The position numbers and the translations under genes are program-made. From NCBI RefSeq assembly GCF_000801105.2, contig NC_079517.1, forward strand, positions 22,453,579-22,517,578: DNA of 64,000 nt. Direction: 5' to 3'. Below are positions 56,200-64,000 of this stretch, one piece after another; position 1 is the stretch's first letter; each line of letters begins with the position of its first letter. Source of the stretch: Raphanus sativus. Lineage: Eukaryota > Streptophyta > Magnoliopsida > Brassicales > Brassicaceae. The notes under the pieces were generated by a model. That model was not told the origin of the DNA and searched no databases. It was given only the letters and a program-made list of their open reading frames with translations.

Positions 56200-57035
56200 G
56201 TATGATGCCTTTTCCTACTTTAATGAATTATTGGTGCACAAAAAAATACATAAGCTAACAATTTTATTTTATTTTGTAAAAAAATACTATATAGTTTACA
56301 AAATATAATTCGTTTTAATGGTGAATGATATTTTATTTATTTTTTTAAATAAAAGCATTTTTAAATAGGTTAATTTACTAATTTAATATAATTTTATTAT
56401 ACTTAATTCATATAGTATTTATATTTTAATATAATATTGATTATTACTATACAACTATAAAATATAGCATATAATGTCATTTCAATTTTTATGATAAAAT
56501 TTTAAATAATATTAATTTCTAATAATAGTATATTACTAGTTATGCAATTAGTTATCGAATTATTTTATTAAAGAGATTTACCACTTCTAATAGTATATAT
56601 ATTTGTTAAAAATTGCTACAATACGATATATGAATAATCACGATCTTTCTTTAACAATATGAACCAAAAAGTCAGGTTCTGTTAGAAAAATAAGTTACAA
56701 AATGCAATGATCAAGAATTACATTTGTATGTTTGTATTTTTGTTAGAATAAACAACTATAAAATTAGTATGCTTTTCAAATTTTAAATGTACGCAAATGT
56801 AGCATGTTAGACGTTAGGATTTTGTTAAAAATGTTCGGTTATATATGTATTTTACGTCTGTTTTTTATTTGGTGGAACAGGAAAAGAATTTAATATGTTG
56901 TTCGGATTTGGTTATTAAAATACAAAGAAAAATAATGTAAATAACTTATTAGAAAAATGTCCATTTTAAAATATCATACATGAAATGGAGCTGTGATTTC
57001 TATTTTAGTAGAATAGATTATCCTAAATTTTATAG
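56200..57035. other. AT-rich spacer, no gene
   Basis: No ORF, terminal repeat or RNA gene recognised. Confidence 0.55.
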
Positions 57036-57261
57036 TATTAAATAGGATTTTTAATGTAAAAACCCCTCAAGTAAGTTTTATTTGGATAAAAACCCCTCAA
57101 TTAAGAATGTAATAGAAAAACCCCTCAAGTCATGTTTTTTAACTAATTGGCCCCTCCGTCTATAGTATCGTTAAAAGCCAAAGTTTGACGTTAAGTATAA
57201 AACGTTGCGTTCTATTTATTACAGAAAACAACACGAAGTTTGGCTGGGATTGATTTTTTGT

Positions 57262-57381
57262 GTTCTTTCTATATAGACATGTGGTAATTGCCGCCAAACT
57301 GGTCATAACAAACGTAAATGCAAGCTGCCCTCAGTTCCTAAGCCACCAAATCTGCGACCAGGGAGACTTTCCAAGAAATAG
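57262..57381 (+). pseudogene. MURA transposase C-terminal zinc knuckle relic
   Basis: After an acceptor-like CTATATAG, 57280-57381 encodes CGNCRQTGHNKRKCK followed by a Pro-rich tail, stopping at TAG 57379-57381. The spacing C-X2-C-X4-H-X4-C is exactly that of the CCHC knuckle ending many plant MULE transposases. The catalytic and SWIM domains are gone. No promoter or start remains. Confidence 0.78.
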
Positions 57382-58440
57382 AAGACAGTGGATGCAACAA
57401 CTGAGGGGAGAGATGAAATAAATTAGGGGATGGATGCAGTCGGCTAGTAGAACCATCTCTGTTTTTCCTTTTTCATATAAACTCTATTGTGATCATAGTA
57501 GAACAATCTCAGTTTTTTTATCATGTAAACTCGGTTAAGGTCATAGAGAACCATCTCTTTTTAGAATTTTTAAGTCTTTATAGAACCATCTATACTTTGT
57601 GATTTAATGTCGAAACTCTATTTTCATGTTAATGTGTGTTCTAGTGATTTACTGTCACCAAAACGGCAGCAACAACTTCTCTATTTTCAGTCTTCATGCT
57701 TCTTCTTCTAGTTCCATCAAATTGAATCATTATCTCACAGACCGAAAAAAATATAGGTATTCTAACTTACCTGAACAATGAAGAAAGATTGGAGAGAACT
57801 TTTTTCTTCAAGAATTTTAAATTTATTCATATATCAAAAAAAAATTGTACAATGAATATTTTATCAGCTAGAAATAGCCTACCCATGTATAAAAAAACAG
57901 AGCTCTAAACAGAGTATTTGATTACTTTCTCGCTGTGAACCAAAACTCCATAGCTTCGGCAAATCTTTTGCTTCCTCTAGATTGAAGAGATGTGATTCAC
58001 CTCTCCAGTCAAGTTCCAAGTCTGTCTTGTGTGGCAACTAGGACGAAAACAATCCCCTGCCCCTCTGCACAGACACACATCTTCTTCCTGGGAAAGTCCA
58101 TGTGCTCTCAGTTTCAAAATTTCGTTTTCAATCATGAAAGAAATTCCACTCTATGATTGACATCTACGGTAAGACTGTATCGCATGTTCCACTGTAGCAT
58201 CAATATGAATATCCAGATCAATGCATCCCCTCGGACCTGTAATTCAAACAACCTCTCCATTGGAGACCACTTATCAGGCCAAAAGGACTGGAGAGAACTT
58301 AGAAGAACCCTATAATGGATTTGGGGAATTTTGGAAAGAGATGAAGAAGTCAAGGGACAAAAAATGGAAAGAAATTAAGAATAGATAAAAAAAGCTGTGA
58401 CGTTTTTGTACTAATTGAAACGGTAGCGTTTTGTACTTAA
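57382..58440. other. MULE interior, unassigned
   Basis: A repeated GTAGAACCATCTC(T/A)GTTTTT-type word appears three times at 57448-57590 (short tandem-like structure). 57960-58340 is GC-richer with minus-strand coding-like text (GGCAGGGGATTGTTTTCGTCC) that I cannot assign; a captured fragment is possible. Confidence 0.35.
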
Positions 58441-58596
58441 CGACAAACTATGGTTTTTAACGATTACTGTAGATGGAGGGGCTAATTCTTTGAAAAACAT
58501 GATTTGAGGGGTTTTTCTATTACATTCTTAATTGAGAGGTTTTCATCCAAATAAAATTTATTTGAGGGGTTTTTACATTAAAAATCCTATTAAATA

Positions 58597-60020
58597 AACC
58601 CAAAATAGAACTGTTTTTATTGACATTTTATTGTTTAAGCAAGCTGACATGGTCGGATTTTCAGATTCGGAAAAGTTCTAAGTGCCCCAGATTCAAAACT
58701 TACCACTTAAATTTATGCATTTGCATAGCCACATGACGTGGATATCTAACTTTCATGTAGAAAACTAGAATTTACATGTCACAGATAAGCCGGCCTCCAA
58801 GGGATTAATCGAGCCTTTGGGTTCAAATACCCTCAGTCTATCAAAAAACAAAATACACCGGTCTTTATTTAACATTTTGTTGTTGTGCTTGTTTGTGAAT
58901 AACTTGTGTTGTTTTCTTCTTACGTCAACCTGGGTTTTCCATGTTGTTAACAACTACTATGTGCTAGATTCCTCCCGGGTGAAGCAATATTAAATCCGGT
59001 TAACATATTAATAATCCATCTAGCAAAGATAATAAATACTTTTACAATCTAAAAAACCAAAATAGGTTAAGAGGTTGATAAATAGAATTGGTGTGAATTC
59101 ATGACTTCTTCATAGTGTTGAATTGGTTCAGAGGTGATATAATCAATTTAATGCTACTCTTGAGTTTTCTAGTGCTACTTCTTGAATATACTGGCACACA
59201 ATGGTAAACGGTTCACATAAGAGGGGTATTCAATTTAACATCCGATGTGATTTGATTTTTAATAGGGTTTTAGATGATTTCAATAAGTTGCAGATATTTA
59301 GGTGATTTTTGTTAACGTGTTCTAGAATATACCCTAAAACTAGTTTTATTTTTTTAACTAAGAAATTCCACCCAAAGATCTTAAAATCACTTGAAAACTT
59401 TAAAACTCCACGACTTAAAATATTTTCAATAACAGTGAATCTCAGAGTACTTTACGAAATGTTAAGTTCAATAACAGTGGATTTTAAATGAGTTTTTAAA
59501 ATTCATATTTGAATAACAGTAAATTTATCATTTTAATACAAATCAACTATAACTTTCAGTTGAATACACCTGTATTAGACATTTGATTTACCAAGTGATA
59601 CACTTACACTAGCCACCGCGTTATTGTCTCTAATTTAACAAATGCTTAGAATTGGAAAATTGTTTTTTTAACTTTTAAAAATGACAAAATTAACATATTA
59701 ATTTCTAACGGTAATATCATCCTAAATTTTCAGTCTACAAGAATTGTCATCGTAAACCATAAATTATAGAGAATTCAAATATGAAAATGTCATTGCCTAT
59801 CTTTTGAATCCAAGGCGGTCCTGAGATTATAAGGACAATAAATAATTTAATAAGAATTTTTTTATTGTTTTACAAATTTGGAAAAATATTTGTATGTAAT
59901 TTTTTAAAAAGTTTTGGAGATCTTATACTAATATTTCATTTGATAGTTAGCGACAAAAAATCACCTTACAACATTATACCAACTCTCTTACAAACATTTG
60001 GTAAAATTTTCTTAAACTAT
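58597..60020. other. Spacer with a possible MITE
   Basis: No gene. AGGGGTATTCAATTT (about 59222) and, reversed, AGGTGTATTCAACTG (ends about 59572) look like imperfect TIRs of a 350-bp MITE with internal AATAACAGTGAAT repeats. No TSD was confirmed. Confidence 0.4.
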
Positions 60021-60023
60021 TAA

Positions 60024-60310
60024 GGGTCTAACTGGTTTTTCCGCTACCACCTAAAAACATAGCTTTTGATGTTGGTAGCGGTTGACAACATTTCAAAACA
60101 ACCATACAAACCACTATAAATCGCTTCAAACCGTTCCAAACCTCTTAAAATCAAAAGTTGGTTCCAGTTAGTACATGCGGTTGCGGGAGGTTGCGGATGC
60201 GGGTGGTTGTGATTTCAAGCACTAGTTAATGTTTTTTATGACTAGGATAACATTTGAAAATTGTTGCATTTGCTGGATATTAAGAAATTTAAATACTGTC
60301 AATAAATATC
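60024..60310. mobile_element. Degraded Harbinger-like copy
   Basis: Starts GGGTCTAACTGG after TTA. It follows, with many changes, the reversed right end of the element at 17801-18414 (CCGCTACCACC.., AACCTCTTAAAATCAAAAG), then at about 60180-60290 the left end in forward orientation (GCGGGTGGTTG..). No right terminus is preserved. Confidence 0.6.
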
Positions 60311-61815
60311 ATATAACATAATTTCTAAAGATTTACTCAAGTCGTGTTATTTGTGAATGGAAATGTGGATACTGGATATAAGTATATTGGGAAAAGGTTT
60401 ACAAACTATTTTGTATAATTTAGTATATAGATATAAGCATTTTTTGTAATAGCAATATAATATTGTTAATTTACGATGTAGGTGTTAAATAAAATGTTAA
60501 CATGTACAAATATAGTTATCAAAAAACAGTTGTATAAATTAACCAGCAACTCACTTGGGTTACGTTATCAAAAAACAGTTGTACAAAAAACAGTTCTTTC
60601 TTTTCTTTTACTCTTGAGTCAGTTTGAGTCAGTTTTTAGGATTGAGTCAGTCAAAAATTTGTGGAAATTAGGATCTTATTCCGTGTTGATCACTAACCAC
60701 CTCGTGCTTTAGTTATTTTATCCAGTGACCTTAGCAGTGGCGAAAGACACACATGTGGACCTGGAACACCCTGACATATCTCACTTGATTCTCCAGAAGT
60801 TCTCAGCCGATCAGGGAAACATGAACTACACTCAGGACTTCTTATCCTTTATATCCATCTTGTTGTTCCTGAGTGGCTAGCTCATCTTTAGATAGTTCCC
60901 ACCCTGCGCCTTAGCCTTTATTCCACCTTCATGCATTTGTTTTTCAGTGTTATATGTGCAGATATGTGCAAAAAGGTCTGAGAGGAAAGGATCGACGCAG
61001 CCTCTTACTCGTTACTGCTGCGCAGATTCAGTCAGAAGGAGAACAAGCAGATTAAGGGAGAAACCGCTCCATAACCAATGAGCTGTGCAAGAACATGGGT
61101 GGAGAACCAGAATGATTTGAACCAGAAGAACCACCAGTGGCAATCCAAACATCACATGTTCCCTCCTTCTTCGTCACCCCACCATCTTTGTTAAAAAAAA
61201 AAAATCTATATGGTGATGGAGAAGGAGAAGAATTCAGGATACATGAGCCATTGGAAAGGTCGAGCAGAAGAGTAGGTATCAATATAAAGGGATGAGGAGC
61301 AGACATATGAGTGGAGCAGTCTGATGATTGTTCCCGAACGAAAAGAACAGTTGCTCCTGAGATAACAAAACGAGTAAGGGGCTGTGGACATCAATGGAGC
61401 CGTCCTCTCACGACTATTTTGCGCGATATCCTGCATCCACTACGAAAAGTTGGTAGCCCCTAAACACTCTTTAGCTCCACCATAAAATTAGCCTATTCCA
61501 CACCTAGCCCGTCTACCCTGAATAGTGCCTGTGATGAGAAGCTCACGCTGCTCTTAAATGAATGTAGGGAGTTCTGTCTCGATAGTGTTGCTTTTTCAGG
61601 TTTGAGATGTAGAGTATGGAGCCGATTTTCGAACAGCAGTCAGTGGGGTTCTGGTAAGGGTGCGTTGTCCTAGTTTACTGCTTGTATGGTTTAGAGATTC
61701 GTGGTTAAGGTATGGTTGCTGAGAATAGGAGAGTTCCCACACTTTCAAACATTTCTCCCTGTTCTTGATACTTGGCCTTGTTCGAGGACAAACAAGGATC
61801 TAAGTCTGGGAGAAT
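60311..61815 (+). other. 3' internal region of an Athila-type element, non-coding
   Basis: No gag or pol text. 61740-61815 (GTTCGAGGACAAACAAGGATCTAA..CTGGGAGAAT) parallels the region before the PPT of the 2585-11220 element (GCTCGAGAACAAATAAAAAGG..). Short ORFs (61052-61436 minus, 61701-62015 plus) are judged spurious. Confidence 0.45.
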
Positions 61816-62233
61816 TGATATATGGTGTTCTATACATCATTGTATATATGTTTTCTAATTGGTTTTCAAGTCTTTATCGAGTCTTTCTAGTTCTTTTCGA
61901 ATCATTACAGGTCTGGAGTTGCACTGGATGGGAGATGGACCTGCTGGAACAAAAGAGGCAGAAAACAGTGCAGTTTGGTGATTTTCACGCAGAACAGTCT
62001 GATGATTGTTCATGATTGAGCGGAACAACCCGAGTGATTGTTCCAGCGGCAGAGATTTTTATGGAAACCACTATTATTTTAGGATTTGCCCTAATTATCC
62101 TCTTTTTCTCTCCCAACCGCCTGTGGCTTTGATATATGATATTTTCTGTTTTCTCATTATCAGACTACGCTTCTTTTCATAGAAGAAACCATTAGAGACT
62201 TGCTTTGTGATTTCATACCTTGTAAAGGGAGAA

Positions 62234-62277
<44 letters not shown>

Positions 62278-63006
62278 TTAGAGAAGATCATCCTGAACCC
62301 TCTCTTTGTTTCTGTTATATTTTTGCAGTATTATTCATCTATGAACTCTGTGTTTTCCCTGTTCATGGCTGAGTAGTCGGCTAGCTTATCTAGGGTTCAA
62401 GGGTGTTGATTTCGTGAGCTAAACATAGATAAGTGAATCACTCAATTGTCTTCATTCATAACCATTCTTACTGCTCGCATTAAACTGGCCGCTTAATGTT
62501 AGATCATAGGTTTAATCTGATCATCAAAAGTGCTTAGGTTGCTAGATCTGTTTTGAATGAGCATTGCATCCCTAATCAGCGAAAGTAGATATTAGGATGT
62601 TCTGTGAACCTATCGGAGTTGATCTCTATTGCTTGTTGTTGCTTCTCACCTCAACGACAGTTAGACGGTGAGATTGATCAGCATAGGGAGCAGTACCACG
62701 ACAGTGGACTGTTCTACTTGAGTGATCCGAGTTCTAAACTGTTCTTATTAACACTTGAATAATTGTTTAGCTCACAAGTATTAACACCCGATGAAGTAAC
62801 CTTAGGCTGGCTTCTCTTTAAATTGAATTCTCATTTATATTATTTTACTTGCTTTGCACGTTACCCTCAAAACAAAACTCCATATTGTCTTAGCTTAATT
62901 TTGATCCCATATAAATAAAGTGTAAGCTGGTCCTCTGGAATTGAATCTCAAATACTACATCTACACTGTTAGCTTGAAGTAGTAAAGACACAATTTTAGT
63001 GTATCA
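61816..63006 (+). mobile_element. Athila-type LTR (3' LTR), 1.19 kb
   Basis: Begins TGATATATGG after a CTGGGAGAAT purine tract and ends ..TTTAGTGTATCA. Its final 70 bp (CTCAAATACTACATCTACACTG .. AGTAGTAAAG) parallel the ends of the Athila LTRs at 2105 and 3269. A matching 5' part is not present, so this is the 3' end of a truncated copy. A TSD was not identifiable. Confidence 0.7.
62238..62274. repeat. TC microsatellite
   Basis: About 18 TC units inside the Athila-type LTR, probably in its transcribed leader. Confidence 0.95.
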
Positions 63007-64000
63007 TCTTTGTAAGTCTACATTTATAATTTTATCAAACATGAAATTTTTGTTCGCTAATTTTATCAAACATGAAATTTTTTTCGCTAATTTTGTAAAA
63101 TGTATTCTTTTTGTAGGTAACGATTCAGTTACCTGTTGTACACAAAGAATTGGTGGTGAAAGGTAATGAAGACACTGACAAAGGGTTGGATGAATATTGG
63201 AATGTTGTTGATGATGCTCAAGCAACTGCTGATGTTATTGTTGATGCTGACGATGCTATAAACTCTAGTGATTATGGGTACTTATGTTGAATTTGTAAGT
63301 TTTTAGTTAGTGTTGAAACTATGAGTTGTATTATTGCTTTCGATGTTGTCTTAAATTTCCAAATAAGACTAGTACTGAAAATCTCTGATACAAAGAATGC
63401 ATGATAGTCTAGCAGCAGACTTCTATAGAAGTTTTCTATAGAAGATGACAAATAATTAAGTCCACTGACGAGCATAATACGTAAGTTTGTTACACCCACA
63501 AATCTGGTAAAAAAGCCGACTGCATCAATGTGATAAGTGTATACTTATTTAAAAGTATTTCTATATTTTTACTGTTTGAAGTATACACTTGAAACATATT
63601 GTAAAGTTTTGTAATTAGTTTTACTTTTGAAAATTCTTGGAAAAATTATATAGATTTTCTTCTTCTCACATGTGTGTTAGTTGATTGCTAACAAAATTAT
63701 TAATATCGTACAAGTGAAATACAATTAAAAATAAAATAATGTTTATAGATTATGCATCAAAATAATTATTTACAAATTGATATTTTGTAATGATAAATTA
63801 TTACAAAAAACAATTTATTAAAAAGCAGTTTTACGCACTCAGGAGAAAAAATATTAAACACTGCAGAACTTATTTTGGTAGTTGTATAGGTGCAGCACTT
63901 ATAAATCATCAATATTTAGAGAGTTATACTGTAAAGAGATGATATATCCCAAAACTAAAACCAAAAGGACCAAATCGATAAAATGGCAAATAAACAAGAT
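63007..64000. other. Spacer, no gene recognised
   Basis: AT-rich. A doublet AATTTTATCAAACATGAAATTTTT at about 63028 and 63059 is a 31-bp tandem pair. 63100-63290 has a short coding-like stretch (VVDDAQATADVIVDADDAINS) of unknown origin, perhaps an exon fragment. Confidence 0.4.

Larger units (their letters stand above)
57045..58587 (+). mobile_element. Mutator-like element (MULE) with 9-bp TSD
   Basis: Long inverted ends, roughly 150 bp each, start GGATTTTTAATGTAAAAACCCC at 57045 and its complement at 58587. The 9-bp duplication TATTAAATA flanks it exactly (57036-57044, 58588-58596). TIR contents include AACCCCTCAATTAAGAATG and GGCCCCTCC words. Internal 57180-58440 is mostly non-coding, with a relic of the transposase end. 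At 1543 bp it is a deletion derivative. Confidence 0.93.

Overview
The window is plant nuclear DNA, almost certainly from a Brassicaceae genome (Brassica/Raphanus type). The signs are the TIRs shared by three CACTA elements, Athila-, Tat-, chromovirus- and Tork-like LTR retrotransposons, Helitrons with an RPA-like companion gene, Stowaway/Harbinger/pogo-type MITEs and a plant S1-type (SPH) gene. It is a transposon-dominated, probably pericentromeric or intergenic region. Only one gene looks like an ordinary intact host gene, the small secreted S1-family protein at 15418-15816. I saw no tRNA, rRNA or CRISPR. I did not recognise a wholly new system; the value of the window is in clearly readable nesting and in several unusual element architectures.

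Layout. 1-2584: part of a Tat-like LTR carrying a palindromic minisatellite, split by an Athila-type solo LTR (748-2105, TSD CCTAT). 2585-11220: a decayed Athila-type Ty3/gypsy element (5' LTR piece, PBS, gag, RT-RNase H, no integrase, PPT, broken 3' LTR). 12342-13740: minus-strand copia-type gag relic. 15418-15816: S1/SPH gene. 17801-18414: Harbinger-like element. 18916-24569: Tork-like Ty1/copia element with two 509-bp LTRs and TSD ACACC, inserted into a minus-strand Helitron Rep gene (pieces at 18780-18910 and 24575-26455). 27788-29790: non-autonomous CACTA. 29995-32647: broken RPA70-like gene on the minus strand, with two MITEs in it. 33065-33552: short non-autonomous Helitron. 34222-34788: pogo-like MITE. 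34969-40519: 5.55-kb CACTA with a deleted TNP2 gene and a five-exon TnpA-like gene.

42237-52075: a chromovirus 3' end (LTR, chromodomain, integrase tail) interrupted by a minus-strand Tat-lineage element. The Tat element has a GC-rich minisatellite in its LTR, lacks gag, and carries an antisense ORF with its own promoter-like sequence. A 100-N assembly gap (52076-52175) falls inside its 5' LTR. 52445-55560: LINE 3' end (zf-RVT and RNase H) split by a 2.1-kb CACTA (TSD GGT). 55675-56199: a second RNase H-like ORF. 57045-58587: Mutator-like element with a perfect 9-bp TSD and a relic of a MURA zinc knuckle. 60024-60310: degraded Harbinger-like copy. 61816-63006: another Athila-type LTR.

How the parts relate: no host pathway is visible. 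The interpretable relations are between elements. They are a relative insertion order (copia after Helitron, Tat after chromovirus, CACTA after LINE, solo LTR after minisatellite growth), non-autonomous derivatives that would need proteins in trans, and a Helitron Rep gene with an RPA-like gene on the same strand. Boundaries rest on TIR/TSD or TG..CA/PBS/PPT signals read by eye; family names rest on recognised protein motifs, not on a database search.
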